Position numbers and translations under genes: made by a program. Source: Caryophanales bacterium (GTDB lineage Bacteria > Bacillota_I > Bacilli_A > RF39 > UBA660). Taken from it: a stretch of DNA of 47,715 nucleotides. How positions within the stretch are numbered: the stretch's first letter is position 1; each line of letters opens with the position of its first letter. The stretch covers positions 1 through 47,715 of the forward strand of contig JAEEKI010000005.1 in NCBI GenBank assembly GCA_016282375.1, written 5' to 3'. The notes under the pieces were generated by a model. The model saw only the letters and a list, made by a program, of their open reading frames with translations. It made no database searches and was not told the DNA's origin. Shown here in pieces: positions 1 to 7,320 of this stretch.

Positions 1-58
1 ATTTTAGATACCTTTTTGGATACCTTCCGCATGAGTATCTAAAAGGTATCTAGATACC
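1..58. repeat. Repeated GATACC motif block, left of the YunG-like gene
   Basis: The motif TTTTAGATACCTTTT starts at base 2, GGATACC follows at 19-25, its complement AGTATCTAAAA lies at 34-44, and a perfect 14-bp palindrome GGTATCTAGATACC lies at 45-58. The same TTTTAGATAC motif recurs twice at 701-721, on the other side of the first gene. The first 16 bases of the window match 700-715 exactly. This could be recombinase or regulator binding sites or the scar of an insertion. From 59 to 261 I see only AT-rich sequence and a -10 box (TATAAT, 239-244). Confidence 0.55.
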
Positions 59-261
59 CAAAAATATAGTTAAAATACAAAAAATTAGTACGGTTAAAAA
101 TTGCAATATTTCCTTTATTTATAAGGATTTTGTAGCGATTTATCTAATAAAAAAGATGAAATTGTGTCCAGTGCCAAAATGACATTGGTAATCAAGTTTA
201 AAACATTTATTTTTAAATAAAAATACGGAATATTATGTTATAATATTTTTACGAGGGTTTT

Positions 262-657
262 ATGGAAATAAGAGAACTGAAACAATTACTAATGCAATCT
301 TGGGATTTGGAAACGTGTTCACCAGGATTAAGAGATAAATGGAGTGAAGCAAATCCATCATTAGGACAATGTGCAATTACAGCTTTAATAGTAAATGATT
401 TCTTTGGTGGAAAAATTATGAGGTGCATGGCATCATCCGGAAGTCATTACTATAATATAATAGATGATGAACTTATTGATTTAACATTAGAACAATTTTT
501 AGGTGAAATTCCTCAATATGAAAATGGTGAAGAAAGAACAAGAGATTATTTATTAAGTAATGAAGATACTAAAAACAGATACTTGTTATTAAATAGAAAT
601 TTACAAGAAACTATTGAAGAAGATAAACTGGTAAAACAAAAGAAGAAAAAGTTATAA
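262..657 (+). CDS. YunG-like protein (stand-alone)
   Basis: A 131-residue soluble protein resembling the uncharacterised Bacillus YunG family. It shows the SLGQCAITALIVNDFFGG segment (about residues 33-50), the HYYNIID segment and the DLTLEQFLGE segment. It is clearly paralogous to the first ~125 residues of the larger fusion at 10706-11884. The start ATG has GAGGG (253-257) upstream and TATAAT at 239-244; the fusion gene has a very similar leader. The biochemical role of the family is unknown to me; the conserved Cys and His could suggest a papain-like or transglutaminase-type fold, but that is a guess. It is followed by two hairpins and flanked by repeated GATACC motifs, which suggests an acquired cassette. 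Confidence 0.7.
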   Translation: MEIRELKQLLMQSWDLETCSPGLRDKWSEANPSLGQCAITALIVNDFFGGKIMRCMASSGSHYYNIIDDELIDLTLEQFLGEIPQYENGEERTRDYLLSNEDTKNRYLLLNRNLQETIEEDKLVKQKKKKL

Positions 658-677
658 AAATTGCAATACAAAAAATA

Positions 678-704
678 TTCGAAAAACGCTAGTTTTCGAA
701 TTTT
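678..704 (+). terminator. Hairpin after YunG-like gene
   Basis: Stem TTCGAAAA (678-685) pairs with TTTTCGAA (693-700) across a 7-nt loop and is followed by TTTT. It is terminator-like for the gene ending at 657, but it abuts the repeated motif at 700 and could instead be part of a recombination site. Confidence 0.5.
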
Positions 705-728
705 AGATACCTTTTAGATACTCTAAAA
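700..728. repeat. Second copy of the GATAC motif block
   Basis: ATTTTAGATACCTTTT at 700-715 is identical to bases 1-16 of the window and runs into a second motif copy, TTTTAGATACT (712-722), followed by CTCTAAAA. Together with 1-58 it brackets the YunG-like gene. Confidence 0.5.
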
Positions 729-737
729 CACAATTTT

Positions 738-775
738 AAAAGACTATTTTGGGATGATTAAATAGTCTTTTTTAT
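738..775 (+). terminator. Rho-independent terminator
   Basis: A 12-bp stem AAAAGACTATTT (738-749) pairs with AAATAGTCTTTT (760-771) around a 10-nt loop and is followed by T-rich sequence. The rest of 776-886 is an AT-rich intergenic region leading to the Fic gene. Confidence 0.75.
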
Positions 776-886
776 ATTTTTAACGCCATAAAACGCACAA
801 GATAACATATAGAAAAACGTACAAGATGATTGACTGCTATTTTTTTGTATAGTATAATAATTATATAAAAAATGAGGTGATTATTT

Positions 887-1882
887 ATGGATAAATATAT
901 TCCACCATTTGATATAACTAATGTTATGTTAGACAGAATTTCTAGCATTATGAAAAAAATTGGTAAACTAGATAATTATAAAGATTTGGATAAGATGCCA
1001 ATACTCAGAAGAAATAATAGAATTAAGTCTATTCATTCATCTTTGGCTATTGAGGCAAACTCATTATCTTTTAATCAAGTGAAAGATATTATTGATGGTA
1101 AAACTGTAATTGGGCCTCAAGATGAAATACAAGAAGTAAAAAATGCTTATGAGGCATATAAGTTAATTAAAGAAGTGAATCAATATTCTATTAAAGATTT
1201 AAAAAGAGTTCATGGTGTAATGACTTATTTAACAGTGGATGAGTCAGGTGAGTTTAGAAAAGGTAATGAAGGAGTATTTGATGAAAATGGTAATTGTATT
1301 CATATGTGTCCACCTCCAGAGCAAGTAGATGGATTAATGAAACAATTATTCAAATGGATGGAAGATAATAATGGAAAAGTTCATCCTCTAATCTTATCAT
1401 CAGTATTTCATTATGAATTTGTTTTTATTCACCCATTTAAAGATGGAAATGGAAGAACAGCAAGATTATGGCAAAATGTACTACTATCAAATTGGGAAGA
1501 AATATTTGAATATGTACCAATTGAAACACAAATAAAGAAATATCAGGAAGAATATTATTCATCAATTGCGAATTGTGACCACAAAGGTGATTCTACTGAA
1601 TTTATTGAATTTATGTTAAAAATGATAGATGAAACACTAGATGATCTGATGAATAGCACAAGTGTACAAGCTTGTCATGTAAGTTCATATGTTAACAAAC
1701 TATTAGATATAATGGAACCTGGAGTTGCAATGACAACTACAGAATTAATGGAAAAATTAAATATGAAATCTCGTATATCATTTAGAGATAATTATTTAAC
1801 CCCAGCATTAGAAAATGGATTAATAAAAATGACTGTTCCTGATAAGCCAACAAGTAAAAATCAAATGTATTATAAAATTTAA
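887..1882 (+). CDS. Fic family protein (AMP-transferase type)
   Basis: 331 residues, a typical length for a Fic protein with a helical N-domain and a C-terminal winged-helix tail. The catalytic Fic motif HPFKDGNGR begins at His182. Fic enzymes with this motif usually transfer AMP from ATP to a hydroxyl of a target protein. An N-terminal inhibitory-helix motif is visible at SSLAIEAN; the position usually held by Gly is Ala here, while the inhibitory Glu is kept. The FRKGNEGVFDENG stretch is the usual target-docking flap. The C-terminal ~70 residues look like a winged helix. GAGGTGA precedes the ATG. It sits in an accessory stretch and no antitoxin gene is adjacent. The target is unknown. Confidence 0.9.
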   Translation: MDKYIPPFDITNVMLDRISSIMKKIGKLDNYKDLDKMPILRRNNRIKSIHSSLAIEANSLSFNQVKDIIDGKTVIGPQDEIQEVKNAYEAYKLIKEVNQYSIKDLKRVHGVMTYLTVDESGEFRKGNEGVFDENGNCIHMCPPPEQVDGLMKQLFKWMEDNNGKVHPLILSSVFHYEFVFIHPFKDGNGRTARLWQNVLLSNWEEIFEYVPIETQIKKYQEEYYSSIANCDHKGDSTEFIEFMLKMIDETLDDLMNSTSVQACHVSSYVNKLLDIMEPGVAMTTTELMEKLNMKSRISFRDNYLTPALENGLIKMTVPDKPTSKNQMYYKI

Positions 1883-1956
1883 ATATTTCTCTTTTTATTA
1901 TACAAATATCTCATTAAGAAAATGTGTGGTACAATATTATTGAAAGTGAGATGCCT

Positions 1957-2571
1957 ATGAAAAAGAAAAAAATAATATTAATTGTAGTACTAGTTATTAT
2001 TATCTTAATGTTAATACCAATACCTACTTACTGGAAAAATGGTGTTACAGAATATAAGGCTGTATTGTATAAATATACTACTGTTCACACACCAAGTGAT
2101 ATTTCATTTACTGGTTATGAAGATGGCTGGGAACTTAAAATATTGGGCTTTCGAGTTGGTGGAAATATCAATATCGATGAAAGATTAAATAATAATGAAA
2201 ATGCAGAACCAAGTGTTTATGGTAGTATTTTACTAGAAGTAAAAGAAGATACAAGAACATCTAAAGGAGCATCATTTATATTAAAAAATACTACAGATGA
2301 AGAATATGCTTATGGACCATCGTATACTATTGAAAGATATACTGATGGAAATTGGCAAGAACTTGATACATTAACAGGAGATCCATTATCATGGACTGCA
2401 ATAGTTTATACTATAAAGGCTAATGAAGAAAAAGAATTATTCATAGACTGGTCGATGGGATATGGTGAATTAAATAGTGGAACATATAGACTGGTCAAAA
2501 GTGATATAAGAAAGTCAAATAGTGCAGAATCAAGAACTTATACTTTATATGCAGAGTTTGATATTAAATGA
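1957..2571 (+). CDS. Membrane-anchored Ig-like domain protein
   Basis: About 204 residues from ATG 1957, chosen because GAAAGTGAG lies 6 nt upstream; ATG 1951 and GTG 1924 are in frame. One N-terminal hydrophobic segment after a lysine run (MKKKKIILIVV) acts as signal or anchor, with the rest outside the cell. Residues ~95-195 resemble a bacterial Ig-like domain (Big_14 type): an alternating pattern ending in WSMGYGELNSGTYRLVK, close to the family's YGxLxxGxYRivK signature. The gene ends in TGA and is followed by a terminator. Such domains occur in putative secreted or sensor lipoproteins; the function here is unknown. Confidence 0.7.
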   Translation: MKKKKIILIVVLVIIILMLIPIPTYWKNGVTEYKAVLYKYTTVHTPSDISFTGYEDGWELKILGFRVGGNINIDERLNNNENAEPSVYGSILLEVKEDTRTSKGASFILKNTTDEEYAYGPSYTIERYTDGNWQELDTLTGDPLSWTAIVYTIKANEEKELFIDWSMGYGELNSGTYRLVKSDIRKSNSAESRTYTLYAEFDIK

Positions 2572-2588
2572 TAACTGTTGTGGTAAGT

Positions 2589-2615
2589 AACTCGTAATAT
2601 AATTACGAGTTTTTT
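2589..2615 (+). terminator. Rho-independent terminator
   Basis: Stem AACTCGTAAT (2589-2598) pairs with ATTACGAGTT (2602-2611) across a 3-nt loop, followed by a run of T. Confidence 0.8.
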
Positions 2616-2669
2616 AGTTGTATGATTAATAACTGTGATATAATATAAAGCCTGTCGGGGGGTAATAAT

Positions 2670-4049
2670 ATGTTTGGACCAAAAGAATTAGATATTAGAA
2701 ATACATATAATCCTAATTTACAAGAAATACAGGAATCAGCTGAAAGAACATATGGGGAAGCCAATTCTTTTTTTCGAAAAGAAGAGTTATATTTAAAAGA
2801 CGTTGAAAGAAGGATCAATGCGGGGGAACTTACTTCCGAAAAAGATATTTATGATGAATGTCATGCTATAGCGTCCGATTTAGCTAAATGTTGTGAGATG
2901 TATCTAAAGGCATTATATATATTTGAACACAATATTCCAGGTACTAAAATAGATGAACTATGGGAAAAACTCAAAAATTCTGATTATAAAACCGATCAAA
3001 ATGGAAGATTAGTTTATATGACTATGTCAGGTGTAATAACATTTGCTAAATATGATGAAAATAACAATCCAATCACAGATGAAAATGGTAAAGTTATTTA
3101 TTTTGATAAAGATGGAAATATCTATAATGATAATAATCGTGGTGCTAAGATTAAACGTAATGGTCATCAATTGGACCGCTTAATCGAATTATTATCATCC
3201 GAGTCAAAATTATTATTAGAAACAAGATTATTATCCATTCCAATGAATTCCACAGAAAGTAATAGTTCTGTATCAGTATTAGATTTTCTATTAGAAAAAG
3301 GTGTGTTATATCCTGCTTACATGCTTTCTTCAACTGAATATAATGGGTGGTTGGAACAGCATAAAGCAACATTTGAAGAATCTCGATATTCTGGACAAAA
3401 ACAATATGATGTTAATGTGGAGTTTTTGTATCATTTAGCTACGCAAATTAGAGCTGTGGTTCAATTTAAGATGGATCCCCAAAATAGTCAAATATTTACG
3501 ATAACAGATGAAGATTTAGCAAAATTACCACTAGAAATGCAACAATTTGCCTCTTTTCATTCATCTTTATTATCAGATGAATTAATTAAGTTAATAGCCA
3601 ATGATGAAGAAATTCGCAATAAAATAGTTACTTTATTTACAGGTAAATATGTTTTGCCATCTTGGAAAGTTTCACCGGTAGTTTTTTGTAATATGGTTAA
3701 GCTAATGGATAGTAAAGAAATACTATATGTATCTTTTTTATGTTTTATGCTAAAAAATATGGACCCAATTACTGAAAGTAAACTTGATAACAAAACAGTG
3801 GATCTTGTGAAATTAATTAGGTTTTTGGGATTAAATCATAATTCCACGATGGAATTCTTTGTTCATTTAAAAGAAGTATTTGGCGATACTATAATATTAA
3901 ATAGCAAAAATGTTGAAAAATTAATTAGACTTTTGCGAAATAAAATGGCACATTGTATTAGCACCTATGATTCTATTAATGATACCATGAACTATAGTAT
4001 TGATACTACTGATATTAACACCATTAATAATGATACGTTAAAATTATAG
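2670..4049 (+). CDS. Unknown protein with HEPN-like features
   Basis: 459 residues, soluble, not recognised as a whole. Two features suggest HEPN-type helical bundles. The N-terminal part has a CCEMYLKALYIF helix and a later NGHQLDRLIELL helix, split by a hydrophilic insertion rich in Asp/Asn/Gly (about residues 110-165). The C-terminal part has LRNKMAH, which fits the HEPN ribonuclease motif R-x4-H (Arg423, His428). HEPN proteins are frequently RNases in toxin-antitoxin and phage-defence systems, but others are not catalytic. The start is preceded by GGGGGG. It lies in the accessory region with YunG and Fic, with no obvious partner gene. Confidence 0.5.
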   Translation: MFGPKELDIRNTYNPNLQEIQESAERTYGEANSFFRKEELYLKDVERRINAGELTSEKDIYDECHAIASDLAKCCEMYLKALYIFEHNIPGTKIDELWEKLKNSDYKTDQNGRLVYMTMSGVITFAKYDENNNPITDENGKVIYFDKDGNIYNDNNRGAKIKRNGHQLDRLIELLSSESKLLLETRLLSIPMNSTESNSSVSVLDFLLEKGVLYPAYMLSSTEYNGWLEQHKATFEESRYSGQKQYDVNVEFLYHLATQIRAVVQFKMDPQNSQIFTITDEDLAKLPLEMQQFASFHSSLLSDELIKLIANDEEIRNKIVTLFTGKYVLPSWKVSPVVFCNMVKLMDSKEILYVSFLCFMLKNMDPITESKLDNKTVDLVKLIRFLGLNHNSTMEFFVHLKEVFGDTIILNSKNVEKLIRLLRNKMAHCISTYDSINDTMNYSIDTTDINTINNDTLKL

Positions 4050-4099
4050 AAATTAGTAAATATATAAAAATCTATGCTATAATTTTAATCGGAGATGAT

Positions 4100-4828
4100 A
4101 TGTTGAAAAAAGTAGTATTAGTTACAGGAAGTTCATCAGGAATAGGTAGAGCAACAATTTTAAAGTTTGCTAAGGAAGGTTATGATGTTGTCATAAATTA
4201 TCATCATAATGAGGCATCAGCCAATGCTTTAAAAGAAATGGTAGAAAAACAATATAATATTGATGCAATGGTTATTAAAGCCGATGTATCATCCGAAGAT
4301 GAAGTAAAAACAATGATTAAAACGATTGTTGATAAGTATTCTAAATTGGATGTACTAGTTAACAATGCCGGAATCGTCTTTGATAGGTCTTTCGAAGAAA
4401 TAACTGTCGAAGAATTTAAAAGAACACTTGATGTGGATGTTTTAGGAACATTTATTGTATCTCGGGAAGCCTCAAAGTATATGCCAAATGGATCTGCTAT
4501 TGTTAATGTATCATCAACAAATGGAACCAAGACTATATCTCCAGAATGCTTAGATTATAATATTGCTAAAATAGGTGTTCAAAGTTTAACACGAGATTTA
4601 GCTTATCAATTTAGACCTAACATTCGAGTAAATGCTATAGCGCCGGGATGGGTTGATACAAAGATGAATAAAGACTTGCCAAAGGATTATATAGAATCTG
4701 AAAACGAAAAAATATATTTATCAAGATTTGCAAAACCCGAAGAAATAGCTAATACAATCTTCTTTTTAGCAAGTGAGGAAGCTAGTTATATAAATGGTGA
4801 AATCATCAATATTGATGGGGGATATTAA
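4100..4828 (+). CDS. SDR family oxidoreductase, FabG-like
   Basis: 242 residues, normal for classical short-chain dehydrogenases. The NAD(P)-binding motif TGSSSGIG is near residue 10, NNAG near residue 90, the catalytic Ser in NVSST near 138 and the active-site YNIAK (YxxxK) near 153. The C-terminus ends in NIDGGY, as in FabG-type ketoreductases. Substrate is unknown: it is not in a fatty-acid cluster, so a general ketoreductase is as likely as 3-oxoacyl-ACP reductase. Preceded by GGAGATGAT; a terminator follows at 4886. Confidence 0.85.
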   Translation: MLKKVVLVTGSSSGIGRATILKFAKEGYDVVINYHHNEASANALKEMVEKQYNIDAMVIKADVSSEDEVKTMIKTIVDKYSKLDVLVNNAGIVFDRSFEEITVEEFKRTLDVDVLGTFIVSREASKYMPNGSAIVNVSSTNGTKTISPECLDYNIAKIGVQSLTRDLAYQFRPNIRVNAIAPGWVDTKMNKDLPKDYIESENEKIYLSRFAKPEEIANTIFFLASEEASYINGEIINIDGGY

Positions 4829-4886
4829 ATACTTACCTGAAAAGCCTAAATATGCCTATTTTGCGAGAAAAGATGATAGTAAGTAA
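4815..4886 (+). other. Possible micro-ORF or gene remnant overlapping the SDR 3' end
   Basis: Another frame opens at ATG 4815 and runs 23 codons to TAA, with protein-like composition (PEKPKYAYFARKDDSK). There is no clear ribosome binding site. It may be the tail of a lost gene or chance. Confidence 0.25.
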
Positions 4887-4908
4887 AAAGTCCAGATGGG
4901 CTTTTTTT
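4886..4908 (+). terminator. Rho-independent terminator
   Basis: AAAAGTCC (4886-4893) pairs with GGGCTTTT (4898-4905, one G-U pair) around an AGAT loop, followed by T. Confidence 0.75.
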
Positions 4909-4941
4909 AATGAGCTTATTTACTTTTCTTCGTGACGGCAT

Positions 4942-4976
4942 TATAATAAGTATGAAAAGTATAACTTGTTATACTT
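4942..4976 (+). promoter_or_regulatory. Promoter with palindromic operator for the AbrB-ABC operon
   Basis: A -10 box TATAAT lies at 4942-4947. At the expected transcription start is a perfect inverted repeat AAGTATAAC-TT-GTTATACTT (4957-4976). Its position, just downstream of the -10 and just upstream of the ribosome binding site (AAGGAG, 4978-4983), suits a repressor site, plausibly for the AbrB-like protein encoded next. Confidence 0.6.
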
Positions 4977-4989
4977 AAAGGAGAAAAAT

Positions 4990-5193
4990 ATGAATGATAA
5001 GTTTGTTGGCATTGCTAAAGTAGGAGAAAAAGGCCAAATTGTTATACCTAAGGAAGCAAGAGAGATGTTTAATATTCATCCAGGTGATTCTGTGATTGTA
5101 TTATGTGATAAAGACAAGGGAATGGCTATCTTAAAAGCTGATGTTATCGAAGATTTAACGGATAAAGTATTTCCAAAGGACGATCAAAAATGA
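4990..5193 (+). CDS. AbrB/SpoVT-type transcriptional regulator
   Basis: 67 residues from ATG 4990 (AAGGAG seven bases upstream). The whole protein is a swapped-hairpin AbrB domain: VGEKGQIVIPKEAREMFNI followed by PGDSVIVL. Such proteins bind DNA as dimers and are often autorepressors or antitoxins. The stop overlaps the ATPase start (ATGA, 5190-5193), so it is translationally coupled to the ABC exporter and probably controls it through the palindrome at 4957-4976. Confidence 0.85.
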   Translation: MNDKFVGIAKVGEKGQIVIPKEAREMFNIHPGDSVIVLCDKDKGMAILKADVIEDLTDKVFPKDDQK

Positions 5194-5915
5194 TAGCAAT
5201 TAAAACAGATAAATTAACTAAGAAATATAAGGATAAATATGCAGTTAACGAAATAGACTTAAATATTAAACAAGGTGAATTATTTGCTCTTTTAGGAGTG
5301 AACGGTGCCGGAAAAACAACGACGATTAAAATGCTATCAGGATTAATTTTACCAACTTCAGGTGACATTCTTATCGAAGGCATGGATATGAAAAAAGATA
5401 TGTTTAAAATAAAAGAAATTTTAAATGTGTCACCACAAGAAACCGCCATAGCTCCCAATTTAACGGTTAAGGAAAATTTAGAATTTATGGCGGGGGTATA
5501 TCAAATTGATAACAAAAATGAAAAGATTGAAGAATTAGTCAAAAATTTTAAACTTGACGAAGTATTGAATAAAAAAGCCAAAACTTTATCTGGAGGTTGG
5601 CAAAGAAAAGTATCGATAGCTATTAGTTTGATTAATGACCCTAAAATTCTTTTTTTAGATGAACCAACTTTAGGTTTAGATGTTATAGCTCGCAAAGAAT
5701 TATGGAAGATAATTACTAGTTTAAAAGGTAAGAAAACAATTATCTTAACAACGCATTATATGGAAGAAGCTGAAAGCCTTTCTGACCGGATAGGCATAAT
5801 GTCTAATGGCAAGTTAGTAGATGTTGGTACTGCCAAAGAACTAATAAAAAAGACCAAAACAACCAGTTTTGAAGATGCCTTTATATCTATTGCTACCGGA
5901 GGTGAACTATCATGA
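5190..5915 (+). CDS. ABC transporter ATP-binding protein (export type)
   Basis: 241 residues. Walker A is GVNGAGKTTTIK (about residues 36-47), the signature motif is LSGGWQRK, Walker B is ILFLDEPT and the switch His lies in TTHYMEEAE. The short form, with GAGKTTT and ATP-binding followed by a CcmA/DrrA-like tail, is typical of the ATPase of ABC-2 type drug or natural-product exporters. Overlaps by four bases both the regulator upstream and the permease downstream, so all three form one operon. Confidence 0.92.
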   Translation: MIAIKTDKLTKKYKDKYAVNEIDLNIKQGELFALLGVNGAGKTTTIKMLSGLILPTSGDILIEGMDMKKDMFKIKEILNVSPQETAIAPNLTVKENLEFMAGVYQIDNKNEKIEELVKNFKLDEVLNKKAKTLSGGWQRKVSIAISLINDPKILFLDEPTLGLDVIARKELWKIITSLKGKKTIILTTHYMEEAESLSDRIGIMSNGKLVDVGTAKELIKKTKTTSFEDAFISIATGGELS

Positions 5916-6643
5916 GAATGCTAAATTTTGCTAAGAGAAATTTTAAAGAATTAATCCGTGATCCTCTTAGTTTAATCTTTGAAATAGCCTTACCATTATT
6001 CTTACTGTTTATATTTCAACAATTTAATATTCCTGCTGAGAATTATCGCTTAGAAAACTTTACTCCATCAATTATTTTGTTTGGTTTTTCGTTCATTACA
6101 TTATTTAGTGCTACGCTTATTTCTAAAGATCGTACTTCATCTTTTTTAATTAGATTAGGTACTTCACCAATGAAAGCAAAAGACTTTATTCTAGGATATA
6201 TTTTATCTTTATTACCAATTGTATTAATTCAAAATGTTTTGTTCTTTTTAACTGCTATTATTTTGGGATTAAAATTTAGTCTCAGTATTATTCCTACCAT
6301 TATGGTATCGATGATTATATCTATCTTTTTTATTTCTTTAGGCATATTAATTGGTAGCTTAGTTAGTGAAAAAGCTACCGGAGGGTTAGGCAGTATTGTT
6401 GTTCAATTAGTATGTTTTACAAGTGGTATGTATTTTCCTAAAGATGTCATCGGGGGTGTTTTTGCAATTATTTGCAAGCTACTGCCATTCGAGGCTTGTC
6501 TAAATATTATTCAAAGTGTATTACATAATGACTTTAGTAACTTAACGACTGTACATATTGTAGTCTTTTCTCTATATTTTGTATCTGTCATTATTCTATC
6601 AATCATTATTTTTCAAAAAAGAATGATTAGTGATAATAAATAA
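5912..6643 (+). CDS. ABC-2 type transporter permease
   Basis: 243 residues with six predicted membrane segments: one near residues 20-38, a pair around 50-110, and further ones near 125-150, 165-185 and 215-238. The arrangement and length match ABC-2 permeases partnering DrrA-like ATPases. The start overlaps the ATPase stop (ATGA). The substrate cannot be told from the sequence; multidrug or lipid export is usual. A terminator follows. Confidence 0.88.
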   Translation: MRMLNFAKRNFKELIRDPLSLIFEIALPLFLLFIFQQFNIPAENYRLENFTPSIILFGFSFITLFSATLISKDRTSSFLIRLGTSPMKAKDFILGYILSLLPIVLIQNVLFFLTAIILGLKFSLSIIPTIMVSMIISIFFISLGILIGSLVSEKATGGLGSIVVQLVCFTSGMYFPKDVIGGVFAIICKLLPFEACLNIIQSVLHNDFSNLTTVHIVVFSLYFVSVIILSIIIFQKRMISDNK

Positions 6644-6644
6644 A

Positions 6645-6676
6645 AAAATCTCAGGAGTAAAATCCTGATTTTTTAT
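6645..6676 (+). terminator. Terminator of the ABC exporter operon
   Basis: TCAGGA (6653-6658) pairs with TCCTGA (6665-6670); A-run before and T-run after. Confidence 0.75.
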
Positions 6677-6703
6677 GATATACTTATCTTAGGGTGAATA
6701 ACT

Positions 6704-7264
6704 ATGAAAAAGAAAAAAATTATTATCTATGCTTGCTTAATAGTTTTACTAAATATATTATCTTTTAGAAGTATTTATAATAAAAAAGAATTCTATATAA
6801 CAGATAATGAGTATCTTTACGATGAAGCTGTAGACTATTTAATAAAAAATGATACTAATCCCGAAAAAGTTAAAGAACGTTATAAAATGTTTATTGATTA
6901 TGAAGGGTTTGGCATTACTGAAAATAAAATGTATCACTATGTTTATATGTGGATAAATGAAGAGTCTTACTATGTTGAAGATAATAAAATTATCATCAGT
7001 TCTGGAAGTTCCATGGCTTATCGTTTTACATTTAATATAAATGATAAGAAAATAATTAGTTATGATATTCCTAAAGATGGAAGTGAATATACCTCTTCGA
7101 TTAAAAAAATGTTTCCAAGAGACATAGCAAATAAAGTTTTAAAGTATCAATATAATACTAATAAAATTGAAGAATCAGTTCATGAATATTACGCTGATTT
7201 AGAAGATCAAAATATATATAATTTAAGAAATGATAAATATGTTAAAATTGGAACATTAGAATAA
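6704..7264 (+). CDS. Hypothetical exported or membrane-anchored protein
   Basis: 186 residues with one N-terminal hydrophobic helix after a lysine cluster (MKKKKIIIYACLIVLLNILSF), probably a signal anchor; the remainder is hydrophilic, rich in Tyr, Asn and Lys, and should be extracytoplasmic. I do not recognise the family. It lies alone between the exporter terminator and the surface-protein gene. There is no lipobox and no cysteine pair in the mature part. Confidence 0.6.
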   Translation: MKKKKIIIYACLIVLLNILSFRSIYNKKEFYITDNEYLYDEAVDYLIKNDTNPEKVKERYKMFIDYEGFGITENKMYHYVYMWINEESYYVEDNKIIISSGSSMAYRFTFNINDKKIISYDIPKDGSEYTSSIKKMFPRDIANKVLKYQYNTNKIEESVHEYYADLEDQNIYNLRNDKYVKIGTLE

Positions 7265-7320
7265 AACATTATATTATTATTAATTGCATGCTATAATTAA
7301 TATATAAGATAGGAGTCCAT

